The notes under the pieces are model-generated. The model saw only the letters and a list, made by a program, of their open reading frames with translations, was not told the origin of the DNA and made no database searches. Of a stretch of DNA of 64,000 nt, positions 1-12,365 are shown in pieces (within the stretch, counting starts at the first letter, position 1; each line of letters starts with the position of its first letter). The stretch comes from Loripinus fragilis. Taxonomy: Eukaryota > Mollusca > Bivalvia > Lucinida > Lucinidae. Made by a program: the position numbers and the translations under genes. The stretch spans positions 21,692,477-21,756,476 of the forward strand of contig OZ026522.1 in NCBI GenBank assembly GCA_964019695.1. Direction: 5' to 3'.

Positions 1-450
1 TATTCAGCTGATACAAACTACAGTTTACTTTGACCGTTTGTATTCTGATGTAATTTCCCATACATATAATAAAGATGGGATTGTTCATTATATATATTAA
101 AGGGGCACAGGTAGAAATCTTCAAATAATTATGTACTTCAGTCCCCGAAGATTGTGTTTTGGTATCATAGCAAACAGTGCAAGCCCTGATAAAAGGCAGC
201 ATTATGCTGCATTTCATCTGGGTCTTCACTGCCGATATACCCATATAGGGGTTTCCAGTATATGAATGATTAAATGAATAGCTAAAAAATTGACATAGCA
301 GTCAGTTATATTGTTATATATCCAGATATGAAAATATGTGAAGTTAACTGTACAGTTACTGTCGTGCCAACCAAAAGTGACAGTGATGTAATATTTTGTT
401 AACAATTGTTAAGTAAAACATTATCTTGTACACTCCTCTTCAGCCAAAGC
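1..450. other. AT-rich non-coding stretch
   Basis: No open frame, SINE head or tandem array is visible. A short motif (tgcaagccctgat, about 178) recurs near 9742, so part of this may be old repeat. Confidence 0.4.
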
Positions 451-496
451 GAATCGATAGATCACTTGTATTTTTATACAAGTGATCTATCGATTC
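451..496. repeat. Perfect short hairpin
   Basis: The arms 451-471 and 476-496 are perfect reverse complements (GAATCGATAGATCACTTGTA on the left) around a four-base TTTT loop. The conspicuous perfection of 21 bp arms suggests a recent palindromic insertion or a structured site. It has no coding context. Confidence 0.8.
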
Positions 497-628
497 TAAA
501 CCCCTAATATATTTGTAAACAAAACATGACGTCACTGTCACTCTTGGCTGGCAGGACAGTAGTAACAACCCAACTTCATGGTCTCTAGATTACTGTAGAC
601 AAAGTTGACATTTTTGTTGCTTATTATA

Positions 629-1387
629 CCCGCTTTTTCGTTAGAAAAATAGGGTATATTAATTTCGTACCAAAGTCGGTCCGTCGTCCGTCCGTCCGTG
701 CGTCCGTCCGTCACGTTTCTTCTTATTGTATCTTCTCCAAAACCATTAAACGTAGCAATTTATATCACATGATGTAGAGGGTACTTGGTGATTTTTTGTG
801 TGACCTTGACCCGAAGGTCAAGGTCAAAGGTCAAATAATATATTTTCTTGTAAACACATCTCCTCATAAAATGTTGGAAATAGCAACTTAAAATTTTGCC
901 TGTGCATAGGTCACATGATGTCGAGGGTACTAGGCAACACTTCATGTGACTTTGACCTTGGGGTCAAGGTCAAATAATGTATTTTCTTGTAAATGCATCT
1001 TCTCCTAAACCATTGGAAATAGCAACTTCAATGTTTGCAGGTGCAAAGGTCACATGATGTGGATGGTACTGGGCAACATTTTGTGTGACCTCATATAATG
1101 TACTTACTTGTAAATCCGTCTTCTCCTAAACTGTTGGACGTAGCAACTTCAAATTTTGCAGGTACATAGGTCATATGATTTGGAGAGTACTGTACAAAAT
1201 TTTGTGTGACCTTGACCACTAGGTCAAGATCATATAATGTATTTTCTTGTAAATGCATCTCCGCCTTAACCATTGGACATAGCAACTTCAAACTTCACAG
1301 GTGTATAAGTCACATTATGTTGAAGATGCTGAGCTACATTTTGTGTGACCTTGACCCCAAGGTAAATATTATAGGTAAAAAAGCGGG
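629..1387. mobile_element. TA-flanked element of tandem TGACCTTGACC repeats
   Basis: The ends are CCCGCTTTTT and AAAAAGCGGG, each next to TA (627-628, 1388-1389), which looks like a TA target duplication. The interior has a (CCGT)n block at about 680-713 and then five degenerate units of 120-148 bp. Each unit carries ATTTTCTTGTAAA, CTNCTNNNAAACCATTGGA, AGGTCACATGATG and TGTGTGACCTTGACC, with the last often followed by its inverse GGTCAAGGTCA. Non-autonomous; no ORF. Confidence 0.65.
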
Positions 1388-1389
1388 TA

Positions 1390-2170
1390 CGAGACCTGTT
1401 TCATGTTTATTTGAACAGATTTGAATTTCACTTTTTGCGGTTGCATATAATTACAACAAACACATTTTGCTTTTTCATGCATAACGAATGTGTCCCTGGA
1501 ATTGCAAATAGACAAGATGGCAATTTAAAGCATAGCCCTAACACGGTGGCCCTAAATACATCCCACCCCCCTTTAACTGATTTTAAGAGCTAAAACGGGT
1601 GTATCTTCTAAGAAAATACGTATTTAAGTGTGGAATTTGCTTATAAGTTTATGAGGCACACTCAGTCTATTAATAAAATGAGAAACAGCCCATGTGTGCC
1701 TGTTTTGCTTGGAAACTGGGCTTAATAAGTTCTTCCGTACAAGTGCCCAAATGGGTATCTCATGTTTAAAATGTGTCTTGGAAGAAGTTTGAAAAGCAAA
1801 TTCTCAAAACTCACAGCCGACTCAATTTCTTAGATATTTTAAGCATCTATTATCGATAAACTGATCACCAAATATTGCATTTGAGTATTTTGCATGCAAT
1901 TTAGTGTTGCTATGGAAACTGTAAACCCTAGAATTTGATGTTCAAGTAGCTTTCAAACAGTAAATATCCAACAGTAATGCTTTATTTTCTAACAGAACAT
2001 ACTTTAAATACCTATGTACAATATATAAAGGTTCCAAGAGAAAAACTAAGAGTATGTTATGGGAACTCAATTATGGCCACTGAATGATAAAAGCGTAAGT
2101 TTCCGAAGAGCTCACCAGACGGTGAACTTTGCTGGTTTCCTGTAGTCATTGCCTGATTAGATTATACATA
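1390..2170. other. Non-coding stretch
   Basis: No gene evidence. The segment TTTCATGTTTATTTGAACA (1400-1420) is repeated near 9048, so it marks an unnamed dispersed repeat; the remainder shows no structure I can name. Confidence 0.4.
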
Positions 2171-2171
2171 T

Positions 2172-2420
2172 GATCCGCGACATAAGATTGACAACAATGT
2201 GGTATGTGCGCCAGCAAAGCCTCGGATCAGTCTGCGCATACACGCAGTCTGATCAGAGTCTGATCAGAGTCTTTGCTAGTTGCTTAAATATTCTATGACT
2301 GTTCATTTACTGATTGAACATCTTTGGAGTTTCTAAGCTTAAAAGGTGGCTGCACGGGCTCGTCTAAGTCTTCATGTGTCAAAATGCCACATTGTTGGAA
2401 ATCACATGTCGCGGCTCATA
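2172..2420. mobile_element. MITE family M1, copy 1
   Basis: The ends are inverted: CCGCGACATAAGATTGACAA at the left, and a right end containing ccacattgttggaaatcaca then tgtcgcgg. The interior holds gcgcatacacgcagtctgatc and aagcttaaaaggtggctgca. Related sequence occurs at 12205-12365, 13653-13737 and 18595-18799, so this is a multicopy short inverted-repeat element without coding capacity. Confidence 0.65.
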
Positions 2421-2689
2421 ATAATATATCTAGAAAGTGTTCTTGCTTCGGCTTCAACAGTAATCGAAATATCGTATGTTCAAAGTTTATCCCCATGCAA
2501 ACACATCCAGAAACAAATTTGGCCTTGTCATACAATAGATCAAGGTCAACATAGGACCACGTGTCAAACATACATTGTAGAACATACATCCATAATGCTA
2601 TTTATCAATAGTTGCTGGTCCTTTCGTTCCAGAGAAGAAGCATTTTAACGAGTTTTGACAGATTTTATCTAAATGATCAAGACCACATT

Positions 2690-2950
2690 GTCATTTTGCA
2701 TTGTAGGGTTTTGTGTTTGTTCTATGTTTTTTGTTCATTGCTTTGTTGGTTGGTTGGTTGGTTTTGTTGCTTTACGTCCCAAGTCAACAGCTATTCATTG
2801 CTTTGTGTCTTTTCGAGCTTTGCTTCACTTTACGGTTTGTCTTCCTAGTGTCTTGTAATCCTTATTGTTCTGTGGCTCTTACTCACGGTGCCATGGGTTG
2901 GTCTGCAGTGTGTGATTGTGACTATCCCTGTTTACGCTCTAATTGGCGAA
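2690..2950 (+). repeat. Dispersed repeat family B, fragment
   Basis: The segment shares ttgttcattgctttgttggt, gtgtcttgtaatccttattg and gggttggtctgcagtgtgtg with the reverse complement of 40490-40740 and with 34850-35100. The family sits beside reverse-transcriptase relics in other copies, so it may be a non-coding part of that retroelement. It also includes the tail motif tttgttgctttacgtcccaa seen in SINE-2. Confidence 0.55.
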
Positions 2951-3200
2951 TCCAGGGGGGGGGGGGGTTCGGAAACCACCTTTCTCCCTGGAAAATCACA
3001 AGATGCTATATGTTTCCTTAGAAATACAGGTACAGACTCCACCCCCACCCCCATCCCCACCTCGAGCGAGAAACAACTGGGTCATATTACTTCTTTAGTA
3101 AGGTCCGTACGCCCCTCTATGAAACACGTCGATGAGCATAAAAGTCAAGACCCCCCCCCTCCACAACTTCGACGGAATTTTCTGGATCCGCGAATGGCAC
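2945..3200. repeat. G-run/C-run element with GCGNATCCAG ends
   Basis: The segment begins gcgaatccag followed by a run of 13 G, contains C-rich tracts (3036-3060, 3150-3160), and ends with ttctggatccgcgaatgg. The end motif recurs at 53865. It is probably a small inverted-repeat element; the homopolymer runs may be imprecise in assembly. Confidence 0.4.
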
Positions 3201-3530
3201 CCTATGAAATTTGAGTTCAATTTGCCTTGCATCTAGTGTGAAAAAATCTGGTTAATTCTCACACACCTCGCCTATAGAGTCAATGTTAAAAAGCGCGATA
3301 TTTCAAACCATAATTCACAGCTAAAGTGTGTGATAGCTGAACGCATTTGTTACTGGAGCGTAAGACGGTGTAACGTCGTTTTTACGCTTGAAAGACGTTA
3401 CAAATACATGTAAACGTATGCTACGTAGTCTAAATATCGGCGGGAGTTCTTCAGTGCAATGGCGGAAAGTTGGAAGAAGCTGATGACTTCAAATGTATTT
3501 TCGTCGTTTATTGTGCGTTAGAATCGACAT

Positions 3531-6500
3531 AGATCAGCTCAAATGCGTGAATTGTTGAATAATAATTCACTGTTTGTCGGTCAGTTGTACGAGGATAAAT
3601 CACTCGCGCTACGGGCTCGTGATTTGATCTCTTTTACAACTGACACCCAAACAGTGAATAGACTTCAAGCTAAAAAAGGTCCTGCTCCCCCCCCCCCCCC
3701 CCCTAGGGAATTTTGCAGACATATCCTATCTTAAAGTAAATTTCAAGCCGCATCTTTTAAGAGATATTTGCACTCTGTGCTCCGGGGCGTTAGTCTCTTA
3801 CAGCCTGTTACATATGTTACTGTAACAAACTAAGGAAAAAATCAAAATGAAAGTTTGAGCTACAGAAAGATGACATTAAACCATCTAATTATTCAAATTT
3901 CTTATGTAGTTTGCAAGCTGGATGCCTAAGCTACATAAAAGCAGCATTTTAAGCAAAATTACAGCCTTCAATGGTGTTATATGTGTTACATAGATTAAAT
4001 TTCCCTTTGAAAGTTGAAATCGTGACTAACATCATTCATTTTACAGACGATTTGTGCATTTTTACAATTGTTTTAAATCTTAGTTTACTGAAGTACTCAT
4101 TTGACTAATAGAAAAAACAAAGTTTGCTTTTCTATCTCAAATACATTGTTTTATATGAGCTATTAAACAACCCTACCCCCAGTTTTAAGTATCCAATTTT
4201 GGTATCTATAATTGAAGAAAAATATATGAAAATATTTGATGCTCGTGGATATCTTACATTTTTGGCACTGTCTTGCTAATGCAATAAAGAATCATACATT
4301 TGCAAGTTTGACATCAGGATCAGAGTACTTATTAAAGTATGTAACGTACGTTACATGGCATAATGAATGAGCTAGGAAATTTCTTGGAAGTAAGAGATGA
4401 TATTTCAGAAAAATACGGGTTTTCACATGTTTTCCTACTAATCTCTAGCCTCTGGTGCCTTAGTCTTAGTAACTACAGTCATTGCTGATAACAAGCCCTT
4501 GGAATTGTGTTACCTATGTTATATAAAACCTTTGTAACCACATATTTCCTAATGCCTATAATATATAAATATATAGACATATAGATAGAAAATAATAGTT
4601 CTCATTTAAATGACACAATTTAATAAATATTCCTATTAAATAAAGTTATTCAAAAACAATCTTTATTCAAGTCACCCTCACAATGTCTATCATTGTGTCT
4701 GCTTCTATTGCAAAATAATCACCCATTTCATCACAACCAGTAGAATCATGGCATTGTATTAGGACTGCAAACTGAGTACAACCCTGTTCCTCTCCACCCC
4801 TTTGAGAGTTGTGCAGACATATCCTACCTTAAAGAACAATTCAAGCTGCATCAAATAAGAGATGTTTGCACTCTATTAACTAGGGGGTTAGCCTGTAATG
4901 GTATGATACGTATGTTACCATATCAATTTAAGAATAAATGAATTGAAAGTCTGAGAAACAGGAAGAAGACATAAAACTATCTATTTATTTGAATTATTCA
5001 TGTAGTTTGCATGCTGAATACCTTTGATACATAAGAAAAGATTTTTTTATCAATTATACAGCTTCCTATGGTGTTATATGTGTTACATTAATTAAGATTA
5101 CTTTTCAAAATTGGTAATTGTGACAAACATCACTTATAAGCATTTCGTGTGATCCTCCTCTTTAGCCGTCAAAAGACTTAATTTTCTTTGTATGTGTTGC
5201 CAGTGCCAGCGTCAAACAACTTGACTCAGCCAAACTTGAATCCTTAGCATTCTTTAAAAGCAGAAATAGCATGTCAGTGTCATGGGATCAAACACCTGAT
5301 TTAATATGGGTTTAATGCCATTTCACATATATGCATACAATGGAGTATGACTCTGGTATATATCTCTTCCTGTGAAGTGGCAAGAGCAGTCTAACTGCAG
5401 CTGCCTCTGCATCCGTGCTACTCAAATGATAACTTTGCTCTGATTTTGCAAAATCTATGTCTCTACTGTGTACCTCTAAGAATACTTTAAGATTCCTGAC
5501 ATTGGTCAAACAGAAATTTGATAGGCTGCTTTTTTGCATCATTTGCCATGGAACCTTTCCAGTCTTTTGGTGCTTAAGTCCTCAGGTCTTAGATCAATAG
5601 TATTTTGCTGCGCCCAAAGAACTTTATAAGTTTTCCTTAGTTACAATGTTGACTCTTGATGGTTTTGGCAAACCGTCTGAAACAATTTCTGTTACACCTT
5701 GAAAGTTATCTGGTATAAGAGAAAGAATATGAAGCTGGACATTGCCATCAATTATGTTTGCAGTTGGTTGTTTTTTATGTCAGTACATTGAAGCATGTCT
5801 TAAATTAATGTAAAACCTATGATTTCTCAGTTTTTGCAGCCATATCATTAGCTGTTGCATTCAAAAGAAGGAAAGTGGACTTTAGGTAGAATGGGATAAC
5901 AAGTAGTTCTATATTATGCTCTATGGAAGATTTATACAGAGTAAACAAGTTGATAAGGTGCCTCATTTCATGATCCATTGAAAAAACTTGCCTCTGACTG
6001 TGTAATCAAAAAGGATGTCATGACAATGCCCTTGCTCATTTATTATGACGAGTTATATATGTTACATCCTTTAATAAGCGCTCTTATCTTTGAAACTTAG
6101 TGAAGCATTGAATTGAAAGGGTCTAATTTGCGCTCTTTTCATCCTTCATTTCATTGCTTTACCTGCTGTGATACATCTAGTTCGTTTATCTGAAGGGAAA
6201 GAGTTACCTCGGTTTCAGCACTTCAGAAGAACTAAGACTTCAAATAAGTTTTTGAATGCTTGGGGAAAGATAATAAGTGCAGAGACATTATTAGATGAAA
6301 ATATGTGAGTTGCACGTATGGAAAGGCTACATTTATAAAAGTTAACCAGCTAAGATATGATTCTTTATCACAGAAATATCAAGGTACATCAGTCCAGGTT
6401 CTCATTGCTCTTAATGGCATAGTTTTCCTCCTTGTAAAGCTTTAGTCTTTCTCCTACTTGCAGAGTATCACTTGAAACACATACTCAAAGAGCCAACTAT

Positions 6501-8694
6501 TAGAAATTCATATCAGTTTCCGAATGTTCCAAGCCATAAATGGCAAAATTGGAAAGTTGATAATGGCTCATCAATTTTGAGTGGACTGGTGGTAAAATTT
6601 TATTTTAGTAAATGATTGAAATATTGTGTGATGATTCTACTAGTTGCAAGGAGGCGTGTGATACCCAGTAATAATGATTACCACAGAAGCAGATAACCAC
6701 AAACGTTTAACATGAGTGTTAAATCGATGAGAAATAGTTTGGAACATTTCATTTATTGTATTTTCTTGTATAAATGTAAAACGATATTTTCTATTTGTGG
6801 CTCTATATTTAGCATTATATGCACAGTATTAGGAAATATGTCCAAAAGGTCATTGATAACATCTGTAACACCAGTTTATGGGTTTGATAAATAGAAATGA
6901 ATATAATTCCTAGTGTTTTGGCACCAAAGACTTATAAGTACACATTAAGTGTCCTGATCTTTAACTTAATGACATCTTGTAGATATATGAGCAAGACAGA
7001 CTAAGAAAATGAAAAATATCCACACGCTGTAATCGCTTTCATGTGTTTTACTTAAACGGTAATAACAAAATTCGCTTCTCTGTAAAACTGGGAGTAGGGC
7101 TGTGTATTAGCTCCTAAAAGACAATATATTTAAGATATAAAAGCAAACTGGGTTTTCCCTATTCATCAATTGAGTATATGTTTGTAAAATCTAATAAAAC
7201 AGTTTGAAACCAAGTCATAGTAGTTGTTTAACTACATGACGATAGCCACAATTATAGCTTTTAAATTATAATTAGGTTCATGTAACACACATAACACCAT
7301 AGTTAGCCGTATTAATGTTAAATAGCTTCCATATGTAGTAAAGACATCCAGTATAAAGACTATAAGAATGTCAATCTATTAGATAATTTTAATGTCTTCT
7401 TTTGGTAGCTCAAACATTTAAATTTCTTATTCTCAAAATGATATAGTAACATATGTAACAGGCTGTTACAGGCTAACACCCCGACTTACAAAGTGCAAAC
7501 ATTTCTTATTAAATGCACCTTGAATGGTTACATAAGATGTAATTTGTCTGCAGAATTCCAAAGGGGATTAGGATGGAGCAGGACCTTACTCAGCTTGATG
7601 TCAAAATACTGTTTGATGATTTTACTTATCACGCTAACATATGTAACGCTCTCTGATCTTTAAAACTTGGTGACAACTAGCAGATCTATAAGTCCTTATC
7701 ACAGGAGCCAGTTTAAAATCCCTAAACAATGTAAGATATCCAACAGCTGCGAGTTTTTTTTTCACAATTTTAGCTCAAACTTTCAAACTACATTTCCTTT
7801 ATTTGATATAGTAACGCATGTAACACGCTGTTTCAGACAAACGCCCCAACATAGAGAGTGCAAACATCCCTTATTCGATACAGCTTGAGTTGTACTATAA
7901 GAAGCAATATGTCTGAAAAATTCCCTCGAGGAGATTAAAACATTTTTAGGCATATCTTACGTAAAGACAATGAGCTTGCCCATTTATTACATCAGGTAAC
8001 ATATGTTACAGCCTCTGATATTAAAAATTTTGCAACAAACTTGCAGATTTATGAGTCTTTTTATATAAGCAAATAAATCCCAAACAATGAAACACATTCA
8101 TCAACTGCAAATATTTTTTAACTATTTTTACTTTAGTTTTAATACCAAACATTTCACCTTAAAACTGGGTAGGGGTAGGGTTGTTTAATTGCTTATATCA
8201 GAAAAAATATTTAACTAGGGAAGCAAATTTTAATTTTTCTGTTAGCCAATTGCATAAGCTAGTCAGACATGGTTAAAAACTTTTTGCAAAACACACAGAG
8301 AGATTGTGAATGCAAATGATGTTAGCCACACTTGCAAATTTTAATGGGTTATCTGATTTATGTAACGCATATGACACCTTAGGAAGCCGCAATTTTGTTC
8401 AAATGGCTGTCATACGTAGTTAAGATATCCAGTATGCAGAATATATGAATGATTTTTAAAAATAAATATTTTAATGTCTTTAATTTGTAGCCCAAACTTT
8501 CAATTTACTTTTTCTTAGTTTGATTTACAGACTAACATTCCGGAGCAAAGAGTGCAAACATCTCTTAAAAGACTCGGCTTTTAATTCTCTACAAGATAGG
8601 ATATGTCTGCAAATTTCCCTATGGGGGGAGCAAACCCATTCTCAGCCATCCGTCTAGAATTATTAAACAACAATTCACTGCTGGAGCTGATCTA
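3531..8694. mobile_element. 5.2 kb element with ~700-bp inverted arms and repeated GTAACATATGTTAC motifs
   Basis: The left arm (from agatcagctc at 3531) and right arm (ending gagctgatct at about 8693) are inverted copies. Shared landmarks include gcagacatatcctatctt, tttaagagatatttgcactc, gaaagtttgagctac and caaccctacccc. Homology continues to about 4250 and 7990. Related internal units lie at 4800-5160 and 7430-7950. Motifs of the form GTAAC(A/G)TATGTWAC recur at about 3809, 4338, 4904, 7443, 7640, 7810 and 7992. No transposase ORF is present. It resembles a large non-autonomous DNA transposon with repeated subterminal motifs, but the family is unknown. Confidence 0.6.
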
Positions 8695-8699
8695 TTTCT

Positions 8700-10725
8700 T
8701 AAACATACTGACGGCAGTCCAATGTGAGAGACCTTGGCTGAAAGGTCAATGGTTAACCTTCACCTTAGGTACATTGATACTTTTCTATAAGTTTTCTCAG
8801 CATTTGTATGACCATAGCTCGTACTTGAAGAAAATGCAAAAGCAATATCAGTAGATTTTCTGCCATACATGCGGACAATCATGTTAAAACCCATTTATTC
8901 CTCCTACATCAGTATAGACATTGTACATTAATACACAGTTTTAATGCCAAATTTATTTCGTGCTAAAGATAGTATGGGCGGGACCAAATCATAAACCAAA
9001 CTAGAGCAGCAGTCGAAGGTACGCCATCGCAAATACAAGAGGTGTTTCATGTTTATTTGAACAAATTTGAAAATGCCGTTACTCATTTATTTCTCGTTAT
9101 ATTGGGTAATGATTGATTTCAATGGCTTAGTCTGATCTCCAGAAATACGCAGTCATCAAAAAAAATAGTTCTTAATTTTTATTTTCTGGTTTTAAACTGT
9201 CTCTGAAGATGAGTAGTCAAATTTTAAGCTTTTAAAAATGCTGTCTGAAACGAAATGTGCTAAATCTTTCACAAACAATTTCTCTAAAAGTTATGAAGAA
9301 TATGATACAAGAAATTGACAAAATATATGCTCTGAAACAATGGTCTTTTCTAGCCAATTGAGACAATTCAAGAACCTTTTAAGAACATATTTCCCCAAAT
9401 AATAATTGCCCTGGATAAATATACAGGGTATATTGACTTTATCATCAACCTGTATGATGTCATCGTTTGCAATGTACTGGAAATAAAACTGTTTAAGTGA
9501 TACTGAAAATAAAACAACGCATTGCAGAGACCTGGGCAGAGAATAATGCCATGAAAATGATCTGACTGCAGCATACTTTGCTGTAAAACAAACTAAATAA
9601 ACAAATGCAGAAATATAGGGCATGTATGTTTTGTGAGGTATCATAACAGTTTCTGTTTGAATATATTATTTTCCAAATAAATTTTGATTGACCATATGAT
9701 AAGCTATGGATAGATCCTAAGACAATCAGCTAATTTTCACTGCAAGCCCTGATATTGGTGCCACAAGCAGCATAACCTGTGATATAATATTTGTGTAATA
9801 GTTATTTTTAGTTGAAAGTACCTTTTGGGGTTACATTTTTACAGAACAATTTTTTACAAAGAGATATTGTATGAATCTATATGAAAGTTCGGGTACCCCT
9901 TCGTAAAACAAAATTTGACCTAGGGGTTAGGTATCCCTGGGTGCTGTCTTTTCTATTTGAAAGAAAGAAACATTTAAAGACTGATTGCTTATATACTCAT
10001 AAATAGACCATAGAAAAACTGATACGTGTTGCTCAGTTCCATGTGGATTTGTTTAAAAAATTAGATTTTTGGGTCAGAGGTACAAATATCGCACCCACCC
10101 CAAATATGATGGCGAATAAATTAGGAAGAAGTGAACACATCTTGTTCACAGCTCAAGATTATAACCCATTATCACCAAAAATATATAGAAAAATCAGCAA
10201 TATCTATAGTCACGTAAAAATGGAAGAAGTTTGAAACCCAAATCAAATATTCAAACTATTTCTGAAATCAGGGGTAGTCGAAATAAATAATACCCCCGAC
10301 CTCTAGATGGTATTATTTCTATATTAATCTTGCATCATTAAGTTGTAAAATAGCAAATAGTGATATGTTTAAAATTTCAGATATCTGCATTTCTCATTTT
10401 CAAATTATCCATATTTTAATCGTACTAAAAAGTTTGCAAATTTAACAACGTTTGCCGTTTTGGGAACTCACTTATGGCCACTGAGTGTAGACAAACACTT
10501 CTAAACGTACATTTAGCTCTGACAAACAAAGACCAATCTATAAATCGTATCTCTACTTAGTACAGGCTAGTATTGAGTAGGTGGAGGGTCATTATGTAAT
10601 GTAAGTGTAAAGACAAGGGGTGTGGACCCAGGTCAGGTAAGTATGATCTTAGTCTTTATTGCTTGTCGGAGATGCATCTAAAACTAACTTTTCATCAGAC
10701 GACAAAACAAACTAAATTTGTATTT
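8700..10725. other. Non-coding stretch
   Basis: No supported gene. Short ATG frames at 9291-9644 (-) and 10043-10234 (+) show no recognisable domain. Old repeat fragments are likely (motifs shared with about 178 and 1400). Confidence 0.4.
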
Positions 10726-10726
10726 A

Positions 10727-12070
10727 TTCGTGCAATAAAGGTACAATGTTTTATATTACAAAGTAGATAGAAGTATTAAATTACGTTTTATATTACAAAG
10801 TATATAGAAGTATTATATGACAAAATAGACTGAAGTATTATATGACAAAGTAGACTGAAGTATTATATTACAAAGTAGACTGAAGTATTATATTAAGTTT
10901 TAAATTACAAAGTGGACTGAAGTATTATATTACAATGCAGATGGTATTATTATTATTAGTTTTAAATTACAAAGTAGACAAAGTTTTATATTTCAAGAGT
11001 AGACTGAAGAATTATATTACAAAAGAGACTGACGTATTTTATAAAAAAGTAGACTGAAGTATTATATTTCAGAGTGGACTGGAGTATTATATTACGTTTT
11101 ATATTACAAAGTAGACTGAAGTTTTATATTACAAAGTAGATACAAGTATTATATATCGTTTTATATAACAAAGTAGACTAAAGTATTTTATTACAAAGTA
11201 GACTGCAGTATTATATTACAAATTAGACTGAAGTATTATATTGCGTTTTATATTACAAAATAGACTAAAGTATTATTTCAAAAGTAGACTGAGTATTATA
11301 TAACAAAGTAGACTGAAGTATTATATTACGTTTTATATTACAAAGAAGACTGTAAATGTTGAATGATGACACTCATGCAAAACATGTATAAAATAGTTAA
11401 AGAGTTGTCTTATCTAGGTTTGCACTGTTTCTGCTAAATACTTGACAGTCCCAAAACTTGTATATAAGTTCAGTATTTTTTCCAGGTGCAAGGATACCTG
11501 CACATCTTTCTCTAAATGTTATATCATAAAACAGTTATTGACTAATGAGGCATTGGATATGATGTGATATTGACCAAAGAATATTTATATTGACCTCGGC
11601 TTTGCCTTGGTCAATATTGGTATTATCTGGTCGATATCACATCATATTCAATGCCTCATTAGTCAATAATTGTATACTACAAAGTAGATAGAAGTATTAT
11701 ATTACGTTTTATATAACAATGTAGACTAAAGTATTTGATTACAAAGTAGACTGAAGTAGTATATTACAAAGTAGACTGAAGTATTATACTACGTTTTATA
11801 TTACAAAGTAGCCGTAAGTATATTGTAAAGTCGACTGAAGTATTTTAATGCAAAGTATATTGAAGTATTATATTACAAAGTAGACTGGAGCATTATTTTA
11901 CAAAGTAGACTGAAGTATTATATTACAAAGTAGACTGGAGTATTATTTTACAAAGTAGACTGAAGTATTATGTTACGTTTTATATTACAAAGTAGACTGA
12001 AGTATGATATTACAAAGAATACTGAAGTATTACATTACGTTTTATATCACAAAGTAGAATGAAGCAGACT
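10727..12070. repeat. 25-bp satellite array
   Basis: The unit is close to acaaagtagactgaagtatt plus atatt, with an intermittent extra acgttttatatt that lengthens some units to about 36 bp. Dozens of diverged copies occur. The array is interrupted at about 11350-11670 by unique sequence holding a long hairpin (listed separately). Confidence 0.9.
11528..11672. mobile_element. Hairpin element inside the satellite
   Basis: The left arm ttattgactaatgaggcatt, then ggatatgatgtgatattgac, pairs with the right arm gtcgatatcacatcatattc, then aatgcctcattagtcaataa. The middle also pairs (ttgacctcggctttgccttg with ggtcaat). This looks like a foldback MITE inserted into the 25-bp array. Confidence 0.65.
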
Positions 12071-12204
12071 GTGTTAATATTATAATATATGCTCTATGAA
12101 ATTTTACTATTAAAGTAGACTGAATGAATACCAAGGGAAAGAGTTGTTCAGACAAAAAAAGTTAATCAGTGTCTATCATGACTCGTCATTAGCTCTGAGT
12201 ACTT

Positions 12205-12365
12205 TAAAATGAGCCATGGTATGATATTTCCAACAATGTGGTATGCGTGACCAACAAATCCTCAAATCAACTTGCGCATACGTGCAGTCTGATCAGAGCC
12301 ATTGCTAGTCGCTTGAACATTCTTTGACTGTTAAGCTACTAAATGAACATCATTTGGAGTTGCTA
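12205..12365. mobile_element. MITE family M1, copy 2 (truncated)
   Basis: The segment shares ttccaacaatgtggtatgcg, gcgcatacgtgcagtctgat and ttgctagtcgctt with copy 1. It stops where repeat family A begins (aagtaagaaagg). Confidence 0.55.

Noticed and set aside
2713..3021. 102-codon + strand frame rich in Phe/Leu/Cys
   Set aside because: It overlaps repeat B and the G-run element; hydrophobic composition comes from T-rich repeat sequence.
9291..9644. 117-codon minus-strand frame
   Set aside because: Composition and lack of domain or splice context suggest chance in AT-rich DNA.
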